A stretch of DNA of 64,000 nucleotides from NCBI GenBank assembly GCA_946406115.1, contig OX291541.1:20987908-21051907 (forward strand), read 5' to 3'. The translations under genes were made by a program, and so were the position numbers. Positions 45,455-56,699 of the stretch are shown one piece after another; positions within the stretch are counted from its first letter, which is position 1, and the number at the start of each line of letters is the position of its first letter. The notes beneath the pieces are model-generated. The model searched no databases and was not told where the DNA came from. It saw only the letters and a program-made list of their open reading frames with translations. Origin of the DNA: Apoda limacodes. Lineage: Eukaryota > Arthropoda > Insecta > Lepidoptera > Limacodidae.

Positions 45455-45841
45455 TTAGAAAGCACAAAACAGAGTCACAAAACTTTCAGAAAGCTTTTTC
45501 TGCATAGTTATAAGTTGACTGGCAGGGACAGGGAATGCTACTAGCATCATGGCCACCTTTTGTACCCTTTCTAGGTGTTCAATAAAGTACGGAAAAAAAA
45601 TATAAATATCATTACATGGAACATTGTTAGGTTCCTGTTTTAAGTTGTTTTTTATCTCAGAGTTTATGTCGACACTGGGTGCATCGAGCTCCGTGGTAAC
45701 AGTGAACATAGGGTTTAAGCTATTTTCTGCTGAAATAAATCCCTCGTCCAAAAGTCTTATAAATAAACTGTGAAGTACATCCAGCTCGTTTGGCACAAAA
45801 ATGAAGACCTTAAAGCCCTCCTGTAAAGGCAGTTCTAACAG
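45455..45841 (-). CDS. Orphan exon with serpin-like sequence
   Basis: A minus-strand acceptor (TTTTCAG just above 45841) opens a frame of 128 residues. It begins LLELPLQEGFKVFIFVPNEL and continues DVLHSLFIRLLDEGF. This resembles the 'ELPY...F.m.i.LPNE.dgL..L...L' strand-and-helix segment in the middle of serpins. The rest (VTTELDAPSVDI, FPYFIEHLERV) is not convincingly serpin, and no reactive-centre loop or FxADHPF-type end is visible. AATAAA follows the stop. No upstream exon was found. It may be a decayed serpin exon or another protein with a chance similarity. Confidence 0.35.
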   Translation of the reverse strand: MLELPLQEGFKVFIFVPNELDVLHSLFIRLLDEGFISAENSLNPMFTVTTELDAPSVDINSEIKNNLKQEPNNVPCNDIYIFFPYFIEHLERVQKVAMMLVAFPVPASQLITMQKKLSESFVTLFCAF

Positions 45842-45999
45842 CTGAAAACGTTAAGATAAAAATATGTATAGGCATAAAATAATCGGTATAGTTATTCTAT
45901 GCCAATAATATGTATATTATATTATTAATCGGTAATAGTTAATTTGAATGCAACAACATGAGATATGAAGATTTTATCATCAACTTCTGATGTCTCAGT

Positions 46000-47860
46000 C
46001 AATTGTGGACCGATTTAAAAAATACTTTTTATTCGAAAAGTATGCTCCCATTGTCACCAAGTCAGGATCTGATGATGGAATCACACGGAAATCAAGGGAA
46101 TAAGACCGTTTCTTAGGCTCTTTCAAGTTATTAATGTAGGTAAGTACGAGTGAATAAGCCAATAGGTCACCTAAAAGTAAAAAATAAAAACGGTTTTCAC
46201 AAAAAAAAAATCGACTTCAAAAAGATGCACTAAAAATATGAACTATATATGCACTAAAAACTAAAAAAATCTGAACTAAATTACAGTTTGAAGTTGGTTT
46301 CTATCTCTCTTACAGTTTACTTGCTTCACTTGCACGACACCAATGTTATTTTCTTTTGTGTTACATGTTGTATGGTAGAATTGATTTCCTCGTCAATCTC
46401 CATGTAATCTTTGCTCTTTTTAGATAATCTGTCATCTACTTATTTTTTATTTTTAAAAATATCAAGGACATGAGCAAGAGTGGGATATCTATGCCCAATG
46501 TAACGGTTTGTGTAACATTTTGGAGTACCACCCCTCAATATTGTTAGTAGTTCTGATTTTTACTTTTGCCTTTAACAGTTTAATTTTTTGTATCACTTTT
46601 GGTTCGAATAGATTTTAGGTTTCATTTTTTTATCATTAAAATATTTTATTGACATAGTACCTAGTTACTATACTTGTAATTAAAAACGGACCATCTTTAT
46701 CGTATTATATTGAGGACATTTGAGTTTCGGAAATAGTTTCAAAACAGGATATTTGTTTCAATTGGTAACTGTTTTCGAAAAAAGAAGTACATAATGTTCT
46801 TATTTGGAAACCGGGTTTTGATAGAAGAAATATTTTTCTTTTTTGCAAATATAATGAACGAATGATCCCAAATTGATCATTTCCTATATCTTGATATGGC
46901 ACCAGAATTTCATCTTAATATTGCCATTGATTGATAGTCAACGCGCAGCCTAAACCAGAGGAGATGGAGACATGTCCGGGAGTCTAATAATATGCTATTT
47001 GAACTTTTTAGTGTAATTTTTTCAAAATCACTTTTGGCATTTAGGTATCTACGATTAAATGTAGGTATATCAAAATATTATTATCTATTGCTAATGTTTT
47101 CTTTGAAATATACAATATTAATAATATACAAGTTCTGTGTAACATGCAATAGAAACTTTTGAAAGTTACCTACCCTTGCTTCATATTTAACATCTTGTGT
47201 ATAACTAAATGAATTGTATTTTTTCATTACTAGATTTAAACTGCTCGGATCATTAAGACCATTCTAAATTCCATTTAAAAATATTAGATCTATTACAAAA
47301 TACTAGCATAATTCATAAGTAATAGGTACCAAGAAAAGAAAACTGGCACTCTGCGGACCTAGATGTATATATTCTTAGTACATGTCTTTAAGAGTAATAG
47401 TCGACCAAGTTATAAACTGTACTTGGAAAAGTGAAATTTTCGTACAAATTCCATTAAAAGTTTCTTATATGAAGTAGGTATCGGTAAAACAGGTATAAAA
47501 TATAAGTAAATGAACGATGTATAATTATAGAAAAATAAAATAATAACATTCTAAAAACTATTCTTCTTAAATTGATAACAATAGTTACGTTCAAATGACG
47601 GCGCGCTTGGCGCAACATTGAATCGAGCGTGTGATATGCAGCTGCGCTCATAAGCGCGCATGTTGTTCGGATGTCTCGAAAATGAAGAACACCTAGATAA
47701 GTTTGCAATTTCCAAAGTTTAGTTTTTAATGATTTGATTCGATTATCATTGAAAAAACTTTAATTTCAATACTACTTCAACTTGACCCTTATCAATTAAT
47801 TTCAGTTAATTATTCTTTAAAATTATAATTTTCAATTATTTATTTTTTTCAATAAAAAGC
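46000..47860. other. A+T-rich intergenic sequence, no gene seen
   Basis: No exon, SINE or LINE recognised. A CGACTTCAAAAAGATGCACT word near 46210 links to the repeat at 39.8 kb. Frames of 65-84 residues here look like chance. Confidence 0.45.
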
Positions 47861-47867
47861 TATTTTG

Positions 47868-47972
47868 GCCCTAACAAGATTTCTGGGTAGAAGAAAAAAT
47901 AACCTCGAAGGCTAAGGCAGGAGCAAAGCGAAGCAAGCTTTTTTTATTTCTACCCAGAAATCTTGTTAGGGC
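47868..47972. mobile_element. 105-bp foldback element with perfect 25-bp inverted repeats
   Basis: GCCCTAACAAGATTTCTGGG at 47868 and its exact inverse at 47953-47972 (25 of 25 bases pair when extended inward to GTAGAA/TTCTAC) enclose a 55-base purine-rich loop. No frame. The perfect arms suggest either recent origin or selection on a hairpin. Confidence 0.7.
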
Positions 47973-48060
47973 ACCCCAATAAAAAAATCCCATATCCAAC
48001 CTCCCTGTACTACTCATAATCACCATAAACCAAAAAAAAAACTAACCTAATGTAAATAAA

Positions 48061-48265
48061 GGTCACGTGTCCTAACGCGAGTGACATCTTACGAATTTTC
48101 GATCAGGACACGTGACCTGTGACGTGACGAACGAACGAACGAACGATCGAACGAACGAACAAACAAACAAACTCTACTCATAATCGCGAATACTAAAAAT
48201 AAATAATAGGCGTTACGGTTTCCGTCTTACGCATTCCACGATTAGGACACGTGACCTGACGCGAG
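48061..48265. repeat. Repeat with three ACACGTGACC boxes and a GAAC microsatellite
   Basis: AGGACACGTGACC occurs inverted at 48061-48073 and direct at 48105-48117 and 48244-48256. The segments around the last two (CTTACGAATTTTCGATCAGG and CTTACGCATTCCACGATTAG) are a diverged direct repeat. A (GAAC)n/(AAAC)n run lies at 48124-48172. Each box contains the palindrome CACGTG. Confidence 0.55.
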
Positions 48266-48479
48266 TTTATCATTTTTTACCCATACCAAAAAAAGTGCAC
48301 AACGCCGCTAAAGAAGTTTTCACTTCAAAAAAAATGTTTTCCGCCCCTATTTTATTAATTTATAGGCCCCAAAATAGCTCTTTATTGTAAGAAAAAAAAT
48401 TTCCCACCATTTTTGACAAAAGTCCCTAAAGTGAAATTTTACCGTTAACTTCTCTTCGTTCCTTTTGGGTTAAGTAGGT

Positions 48480-48870
48480 ATTACACATAGTGTGTTTTGG
48501 AAATAAGTGATAAAGTTGTATTTTTGACATCTGTTCGTCCGTCTGTCACCAGGCTGTATCTCATAAACCGTGATAGTTAGCCAGGTGAAATTTTCACAGT
48601 AGATGTATTTCTGTTGCTTAAATTCTTGTAAATACTTAAAAAACCGAATAAAAAAAATATTTAAGGGATCCTATGTATAGGACAACAAACGTAAATTTTT
48701 TGTTCATTTTTGCTCGATATTGATAACAGCAATGGCAACAGGTAGACGCTTGAAATATTCACAGAAAGTTCACTTTAAAAATAAATAATTAAATAATAAA
48801 TACCCATACAACAAATGTGATTTTTTTGCCATTTTTATTGATAATGGGATTGCCTAAAGTTTACATGATG
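48480..48870 (-). repeat. Dispersed repeat, inverse relative of 56255-56580
   Basis: GTCTGTCACCAGGCTGTATC, TCATAAACCGTGATAGTTAG, GCTCGATATTGATAACAGCA and GACGCTTGAAATATT are reverse-complement counterparts of words in the 56.3-kb copy. Non-coding. Confidence 0.5.
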
Positions 48871-49392
48871 TTTAAGTCAGTGCTGGTGTTTTATTAAAAA
48901 GATTACCGATAAAAAAAAAAAAAACAGGTATTTTACCATGTAAATAAATCCCTAAATACCTTAGAAGGTAATTTGAAGCTGATTTGGTAATTTGAATTTG
49001 AAAACCTTCCCTAAATTTTATCAGATTGAATGGAAAGATGGCAGAATTGCTGTGACATATAGACAGACAGACATGACTAAACTGTAAGTGTTTCGTTTGT
49101 GCCATTTGTTTACTTGTCTAACAGATACCTTAAAAAATGGGTACATACTTACCATGCAGCAAAATTACGAATACAAATAACAAACAGGCATTTACAGTAC
49201 CTATTGTTAAACAAACATTAAAACAAACCATTGAAATTGCAAAATTTTTGGTTCCAATAAGTTACAAATATTAAATTCTAGACATAATATAAATTAAAGC
49301 AAACAACTTTGATACAGCTCAATAAAATTAAGAGACTCAGTAAGGACTAATACGTATAAAAATATACATGTATGTGCATTACGTAGAACTGA

Positions 49393-50670
49393 TTAATCTT
49401 CTTTACAAACATTCATTTTCTTAAGAGTGTCCAATATCTTTTCATTCAACAACTTTTGAGCATCCATGGCCCAAAGGTAATCTAGATGGTTGAACTTAGG
49501 GTGTTGAATCATGTAAGTTTCGGTTGTAGCAGGTGGTAACTTGTCATTCAACATACTGACGTCTTTCGGCCCTGAAAGCAAATCATTTTCCGACCAAAAT
49601 AAAACTACAGGCAATGTTACTTTAGTCAAATCATATTCTGGTGGTGTTTCTGAATTATATATTTGCTTATTGTTAGAACTTCCATAATCAAATTGTTGAA
49701 ACTTTCCATCATTTAATATTTCTTGAGCAAAATGTAGTACTGTTTTCCAAGAAGTTCCTGTTCCAAAATGGGCTAAAAAAACAGGCAATAAAGACTTATT
49801 AAACTGAGATTCATCTGACCCACAAATGTAGAAAAGTATATTTTTTTTTATCACAGCATCTATGTTATCCTCTTTACATGAGCTTGTAATTTTACCCAAT
49901 AATGATTTTTTTGGTAGAAATTCATAACAACCGTAACACATTTCCATATAAGCAAAGTTACTTGCCATTGGCGCTAGTGCTTTCACAGGTGACTTTACAT
50001 CAGTCAAAAATACTTCAGGAGCTAGTGATATTCCAATATTTAATATTTTATTGTATTCTGGCCGTAAAGTAAGCATAGCCAACAATATTGTTGTTCCCAT
50101 TGAATGACCTACGTAGCTTATCTTAGTACCTGTGCCTTTTAAGTCAACAATATAATCTAAAATACATGGTATATCATACAATGCAACATCATGCCAAGAG
50201 AAGTTCCAATATGATTTTGAATTTACTTTTAACCATTCATGTTCTCTTGAGTATTTGTTCCCTCTAATGTTAGCCATCCACACATCATATCCAGCATCAG
50301 CTAACACATATGCAAGCGCTTTTTCTGGCCCATTTAAAATCCAATCAGCAGAGCTTGCAAGTAATCCATGTTGTAAGAGCACAGCCCTAGATGATACAAC
50401 ACAGCTATTTTTACTGTGTGGGATTCGATGCATGTTTAGTATATATCCTTGAGATTTTAAAGTATGTGTTTCACATCTATATCCATTGCAGGTTATTATT
50501 GATGGTACTGAAAGTACCACGTCAGGGTTGTCAATGCGTGACCCAGAGTCTTCGCCGGGCAGATGAGACCATGATTCGACTACTTTTCTGCTGCTTTCTT
50601 TAAAAGATCCCATGCAGTTGTAAATATCCTTACTGAGCTTTTTCTTAAAGTCTTCATAAGTGGTACTCAT
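49393..50670 (-). CDS. Acid-lipase-family alpha/beta hydrolase (lipase 3-like), single exon
   Basis: Serine hydrolase of the lysosomal acid/gastric lipase family, expected to cleave acyl esters of glycerides or sterols. About 425 residues from the first in-frame ATG (MSTTYEDFKKKLSK). Motifs in order: ITCNGYRCETHTLKSQGYIL (lid-domain start), LLQHGLLASSADW (oxyanion region), GYDVWMANIRGNKYS, then the nucleophile elbow GHSMG (Ser190), LPVVLFWSENDLLSGP (Asp363) and HPKFNHLDYLWA (His395). Family length and full triad are present, so it looks functional. It lacks introns and shows no signal peptide, unlike most relatives. The frame is open without ATG for 37 codons upstream, so an upstream exon could supply a leader. 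Which paralogue it is cannot be told. Confidence 0.88.
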   Translation of the reverse strand: MSTTYEDFKKKLSKDIYNCMGSFKESSRKVVESWSHLPGEDSGSRIDNPDVVLSVPSIITCNGYRCETHTLKSQGYILNMHRIPHSKNSCVVSSRAVLLQHGLLASSADWILNGPEKALAYVLADAGYDVWMANIRGNKYSREHEWLKVNSKSYWNFSWHDVALYDIPCILDYIVDLKGTGTKISYVGHSMGTTILLAMLTLRPEYNKILNIGISLAPEVFLTDVKSPVKALAPMASNFAYMEMCYGCYEFLPKKSLLGKITSSCKEDNIDAVIKKNILFYICGSDESQFNKSLLPVFLAHFGTGTSWKTVLHFAQEILNDGKFQQFDYGSSNNKQIYNSETPPEYDLTKVTLPVVLFWSENDLLSGPKDVSMLNDKLPPATTETYMIQHPKFNHLDYLWAMDAQKLLNEKILDTLKKMNVCKED

Positions 50671-50781
50671 CAGTCCAAGACCTTTTTTTGGTCTGATAAA
50701 TATTGTAAGATGCAAACATTTCTTGCTACTAGCAAGAAACTTTTTAAATTGCGAATAAAAGACACGAATTTTGGAATTCAC

Positions 50782-52010
50782 TCACTAGTAATTATTTGTT
50801 TCAAATTATAAGTATATAAAATTCCTACATGCTTTTTTTTTTTTTTTAATATTATAATGGGCTCGCACGGTCTTAGCAGACCATTTATGCATTTGCCAGA
50901 GTCAAAGTCAATTATATTATATCGTATCGAGGCGCGGGCGTTACCGCGCGTCCTCGTTTTCAAGTCCCAAGATTAGGCGGGAGATTTGGTGTGGATCCTC
51001 AGACATTGCGCGTCATGTCCTGCTTATTTCTTCATAATTCACTATTCATGAGCCTTCGCTGCACAATTCTGAACACGCTTTCGTAAAACTTTGCTAAAAT
51101 AAATACATCGAAAGTCACTAAATGAATTTAGAAAAATTAAACAAAAAAACACCACTCCTTCTTAAGATTCGCGCCAAAACTCCTTCCTACATGCTATGAC
51201 GTGGAGGAGTATCCCTATTTATTTTTTCGTCTGAGCGTAGAGACGTTTACGTATAATGTTAATAAAATAGAAAAAAAACAGTTTGTTGACTTGACACTGG
51301 TTGACGCGATATGATGACTTTGGCATAGAAAGCAATAAATATCGCATCGCATCGAGTGATTGTGTATAAACAAAATGCTATTTTTACTTGTATTAAAAAG
51401 AGATAGAAATAGCCGTTCACACAAAAACGGTGCGCGCTACCAGCCGTTGATAGCTATGTTTGTTTGTTACCGGCTGGTAACAAACTACTCTTTCATTTCT
51501 TACAAATATAGGTACTGTTGTTTCCCCTTAAAATATATAGATTTAACTGAAATAATTAAATGATTAATTAATAACAATGGTAGGTATGTATGCATAAAAT
51601 AATGCATACTGTTATTATGTAGTGAACTCTTTTTTTTTGTGTTATTTATTAAATTTTCCCCTTAATTTTTTATACTGCTGGTAGTGTGGTAAAAAGGTAA
51701 AAGATTTTTTTATTTATTACATTGCATATCGTTCTAATAATGATGATTGTGACAACTTCCACTCTTTACCTTCTTCCGATGGATTGGACGATAGTTTTCA
51801 TAGTACTTCTTCACTTCCTCTTAGCTCCACTCTTTTCGAATACTTTCAAAAATTTTAATATTTTCCACATTAATGTACTCATTACACAGTATTCCGGCTC
51901 ATTTTTCTGATATATTAGCGTTATTTTAAAATAAAAACATACAGGCCATTTTGGTCTCAGAATCCCCTATCTTTACCATCAACTTCTTACTCTTTTTCTC
52001 TTTCTCTCTT
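50782..52010. other. Upstream flank of the lipase and spacer, no gene seen
   Basis: An A/T-rich tract at 50829-50848 is followed by a G+C-richer part (50850-51060) that may hold the lipase promoter or an untranslated exon. Nothing else recognisable. Confidence 0.35.
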
Positions 52011-52014
52011 TCTC

Positions 52015-54270
52015 GGTTTCCATCTTATTCGCAATGACCGTATTGGTCAGTGTGACGGTGGAGTTGCTATTTACCTTCGATCACATATACCATTTACTAC
52101 ACTGAGCACTTCACCACAACCACCTCCTGCTAATTAGACAGTGCATCTTTTGATTGAAATTACTATATTACACGTTAAAATTCTTCTAGATATTTTTATA
52201 GTTCATCTGTACTTAACAACTACTTTAATTCTTTTGACTTGGAATGTACACGGCTTCTTATGATCACTCAATTATTATGGGTGATTTTAATACTTACTTG
52301 ATAAAAGATGATAATCGCACAACACGACTCCGATCAATTGTTAATGCCTGTAACATGCAAATCCTAGCTTTGAATGCTACTCACTTTTTTCCAAACTGTG
52401 TTCCGTCACCACTAGACCTTATTTTACTCTTCTTGTTTCCTCTTCTTTCACTTTGTCTTTAAACATTGGCAATTTTCCGCAGATGCTTTTTCCTGCCATG
52501 ATCTTATCTTTCTGTCCTATAAAATCCGCCCTCCACAAGCAAAACCGAGAATACTTCTTCAGCGCAATTTTGGTGGCATCGATACTGCACGTCTTCATAA
52601 GAATGCTTCTAGCATAGACTGGTCTACAGTTTTCACGACAAGAGGTGAGGACTCAAAAAGATGAGATATTTAATTAACAAATAATTAACCTTTACGATAA
52701 ACATGCCCCTATTAACATCTTCCAGCACCATGGCTATCTGACAAGATTAAAGCACTGCAGGCAAAAAAGTGTAGGGCTAAAGTCTAATTATTCAGAAAAT
52801 AATATAGAAAGTATAGGAGTATACGAAATCGCTGTAATAGAGCGTGTAGAGATGCACAACCACGCCATATCCATAATGCAGTTGAAAACGAGGATTAGCA
52901 AAGTCTGAAAATTTCTAAAGTCATTAGGAGTTGGGAAGTCACAGCAAGACTCCAGTCCTTGTAATTCCAATATTGATTTACTCAATCAACACTTCACTAC
53001 CTCCTCTGCTTTTGATAGTAGAAAAAAAGGATAACCTTGTCTAATCTTTTAAATAAAGCAACTCCTTTTGTTTTTAATCATTTGACTGATTGTAGTATTA
53101 AGAAGAGCATAAACTCCATTGCTTCGAATGCCGTCGGATGTGACTGTAACATGATCTTTTCAATCCTTGACATAATAGCTCCAACTATAACTCATATCCT
53201 TAATTCCTCAATTTCCTAGTACGTGGAAAGACGCTCAAGTAATACCTTTACTGGAAAAAAACAATCCTTCGTCTTTCTCCGATTATCGACCCATATAAAT
53301 ACTTTCTTTCCTTTCAAAAGTCCTCGAGCGCCTAGTTCACCAGCAGCTGAGCCTATTCCTTACAAAAAATAACCTTTTTAATCCTTTCCAGTCTGGATTT
53401 AGATCTGGTCATAGTACGGTCACTGCATTAACTATAATACTGATGACATTCGGCTTGGTATGGAAAATAATGCTTTTAATACTGTCGATTTTGACATTTT
53501 GCTTTATTTATTACGCTCTGTTAACATATCTCCAACAGCGATTGATTGGTTTTATAGTTACTTGAATGGTCGCCGGCAGCGCATTCGGGTCTGCGAAAAT
53601 CTGTCAGCCTGGTGCAACATTGACTCCGGTGAACCGCAAGGTGGCGTGTTGTCTTCACTCCTATTTGCTATTTTCAGTGATACTATGACTCTATCTTCTC
53701 TCTATCACCTTTATGCAGATGACCTTCAGACTTATGCTCAAGCTTCTATTAATATTAATGTAGCCATTGATAAAATTTATTGTGATCTTGGTAATATTGT
53801 TAATTAGTGTGAATATTATGGTTTACAACAAAACCCTAGTAAGACTCAGGTCATAATATTGGAAAGTCCTAAGTCTATCAATAAAATTGATTTCTTATAA
53901 CTTCCACCAATTTTACTTCACTGTAGTCACATACCTTATAGTAAAACAATTAAAAGATTAGGTATTATTCTTGACTGCACTCTTTCTTGGATACCAGAAA
54001 TCCAAGAAGTTAGTAAAAAGTTATTTGCAGCTGAAAGTTCTATAAAACGCATACGTAATATCCTTCCCATTGCCACTAACATTTTCTTCCTATTTTCGAT
54101 TATGATGACGCTAGCTATGCAAATCTCTCTGAGGACCAACTAAATAAACTTAAGCGCCTTTTTCTTTTATCTATTTGTTTGTTATTTAATCATATATGCA
54201 TAATTCTTTGCTGTGCATACAATTTATCTACCAAGCACGAAATTTATATATTCTTAGTTTTAAATGTTAA
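52015..54270 (+). mobile_element. Second LINE family, degenerate (jockey/CR1 superfamily)
   Basis: The endonuclease part reads RNDRIGQCDGGVAIYLRSHI and IIMGDFNTYL. The reverse-transcriptase part reads TWKDAQVIPLLEKNN, SDYRPI, QSGFRSGHSTVTAL, ENNAFNTVDFDILL (normally KAFDTVDH), GEPQGGVLSSLLF and LYADDLQTYA, with stops and shifts between. Sequence and G+C content differ from LINE-A. The copy is long but dead. Confidence 0.8.
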
Positions 54271-54279
54271 AATCTAGCT

Positions 54280-54900
54280 TTTCTCGTGGCTCCATCCGCT
54301 CCACATTTAGTTATCGGCGTTAGATTCTTACGGTAACTCCTTGATTATAAAAATAGCATATGTCCTATTCCAGGATCTATATGTGTGTCAAGTTACATCC
54401 CGATTCATCCATGTGTAAGAACTGGCGATATATTGAGGTGCTGCGATATCTTTACAACGCTGCTACGATGACCGTCCAGCTCCAGGACCATAGGACAAGT
54501 GCCAATTCGCTGCCTAACGTGGACCCTTACAGCAGTGCTGGTCCACAAGCTTAAAGTCGCACAGAGCGCAATGGAGCGAGCTATGCCCGGAGTGTGCCTA
54601 AGGGATCGAATCCGAAATGAGGACATCCGGAAGAGAACCAAAGTTACCGACATGGATCGCAGAATTAGCAAGCTGAAGTCGCAGTGGGCTGGCCATGTCT
54701 GTCGAAGGAACGATGGCCGATGGAACAGACGTATCCTAGAGTAGAGACCGCGTATGGAAAGGCGAAGCGTGGGATGCCCTCCAGCCCAGTGGACCGACGA
54801 CCTTAAAAAGGTGGCTGGATGCGGAAGGCAGAAAACCGGGTGAAATGGCGCGCATTAACAGAAGCTTATGTCCAGCAGTGGACCAATATGAGCTGATATG
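54280..54900 (+). mobile_element. RTE-type LINE C-terminal fragment
   Basis: The frame 54499-54744 contains KVAQSAMERAMPGVCLRDRI, VTDMDRRISKLKSQWAGHVC and RRNDGRWNRRILE. After a stop, RSVGCPPARWTDDLKKVAG continues. This is the standard C-terminus of RTE reverse transcriptases in Lepidoptera. The front end (54280-54480) resembles the repeat at 23.6 kb (CGGTAACTCCTTGATTATAA). Confidence 0.75.
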
Positions 54901-55674
54901 ATGAAGGTACAAAACATGTACGTTTCTAGCAGCTACCCACTTTACTAAAAATACATATCATTAAGAGGAAATATCACAACCAAGCAAATTCCAAAATAGG
55001 TATTCGAAAAACATTGGCTGTCACTCTAGGACCCGGTCCAAGATACGGATGTGCGATAGGGACAGCTGCGCCTTGGGCTGTTTTACGTAATGGTAATCAT
55101 CAAAATCGGAGTATCGTATTCCCAACTTTCCTCTTTCTAATCTCAACGTAATTTAATAAAAATTACTTCACCTTAGAGGTAACGAATTATTCCGTGTCTG
55201 TGTGTTTTGTTTTCTTAAAAAATAGTTTTCATATTTGTACAGCACACGTCTAAAGATGTCATAAAAAACAGGCATTTTATTGGACTTTTGCAGGGCTCCA
55301 GTTTTTTATAGGAGTGGCATATCAAAAAAGCAAAACACACAGACATAGTGAATGCGTATATCTATACCTATATATCTCTTTAATCAAGCTATTTTGGTCA
55401 TTCGATACAAGATTACTTGTACTTTGCTGCTTCGAAAAAAATCGCAAACATAGCACTAAATCATAATTAAAATGTTATTTTTTTTGAGTTATAAGAGGTT
55501 TTGAAGTGTAAAATATATACCAAAAAACTTTGTCGTCAGAAAAGTGAGGCATTACGGCCAAATTTATCCATTAAGAGATCCCGTGGAAAAAGATTATTTT
55601 GAGGGCGAAACGGCGGGGCACATTTAACTAGTATATCTTGTATTTGCAGGTACCTATAAGTTTGTATGTTTGTA

Positions 55675-55916
55675 TTATATGTACATTATAATAACTAAAT
55701 GGAACAAAAAATAAATAACGCTTATTTTAATAATTAATAATAAAAGATTTAGCTTCGAAATATTATTGTTACCAAGTAATTGTATGGGATTATATGGGAC
55801 TTCTTGATTATAATAAGGGTAATGCGGGTAATGCCGAATATTGTGCCATTTGGGTGCTTCAAGCACGGCGCCAATAAACAAAATATTTGAAATAAGCAAA
55901 AAAACTGTTACCGTAG
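55675..55916 (-). other. Secreted-peptide-like open segment
   Basis: The minus-strand frame reads VTVFLLISNILFIGAVLEAP, which looks like a signal peptide and cleavage site. It is followed by KWHNIRHYPHYPYYNQ, a Tyr/His/Pro-rich stretch. No ATG precedes it in frame, so a first exon with the start Met would be needed. After LLGN the reading becomes A+T-driven (LLLLIIKIS), which may be intron or 3' UTR; a GTAAC donor is possible there. Could be an exon of a small cuticular or defence peptide, or chance. Confidence 0.25.
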
Positions 55917-56254
55917 CACCTTTCAATCGGGGATAAAAGTGCCTTTATCACTCACAACAAACACAGTTTCGCATTTATAATATTAGTATGCATATTATAA
56001 GAGTTAATATGAGTATGGTTTTTGTTCAATTTCTGGAAGGAAGGTCACATTAAAAAAATTATATCTATCGCGTCGACAAAAAAAATTTCGAACGTGCTAG
56101 TACTGGAATGTGTGAGTGTTAGGAATTATTTATTAGTTGGAACTGGAATTAATTATACTGTCACAAAAATTTTACGAAAATGTAAAATGCCCGGCCACAG
56201 CATTGCGCACCCGGCTTCGCGATCGTAAGTTGCGGTAGCGGGGGCTGAGGAACG

Positions 56255-56580
56255 TAAATATCGGCCAAGTGTGAGTTTATTTTTAAAGTGACTAAATAAA
56301 TATTCTGTTAATATTTCAAGCGTCTAACTGTTGATATTGATAATATCGAGCAATAACAAGCAAAAAAATTACGTTTGTTGTATGGGAGCCCCCTTAAATA
56401 TTTTTTTCTGGTTTTTAGTATTTGTTGCTATAGCGGCAACAGAAATATATGGTCCGTGGAAATTTCAACTGTCTAACTATCACGGTTCATGAGATACAGC
56501 CTGGTGACGGACGGACGGACGGACAGCGAAGTCTTAGTAATAGGGTTCCTAAATTACCATTTGGGTACGGAACCCTTAAA
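56255..56580 (+). repeat. Dispersed repeat with GACG microsatellite
   Basis: Starts ATCGGCCAAGTGTGAGTTTA and contains CATGAGATACAGCCTGGTGA, a (CGGA)n run and GGGTACGGAACCCTTAAA. Same family as 4725-4930 and inverse to 48480-48870. Confidence 0.6.
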
Positions 56581-56699
56581 GCTTGAAAATCCCCGCCTTA
56601 AGTCCCCCTTTTCACTGCGCACTGCACCTCATCACTTCTCTGATAATGCCTTCCAAAGCCGACTATATGAATGAAATTAAAATTTTAGGCTGTAGCCTT

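Noticed and set aside
48124..48172. CRISPR-like array of short repeats
   Set aside because: A simple (GAAC)n/(AAAC)n microsatellite in a eukaryotic genome; no spacers.
50671..50781. N-terminal extension of the lipase frame
   Set aside because: This part of the frame starts at GTG and has no ATG. The first ATG is at 50670, so the extension is left out of the coding call.
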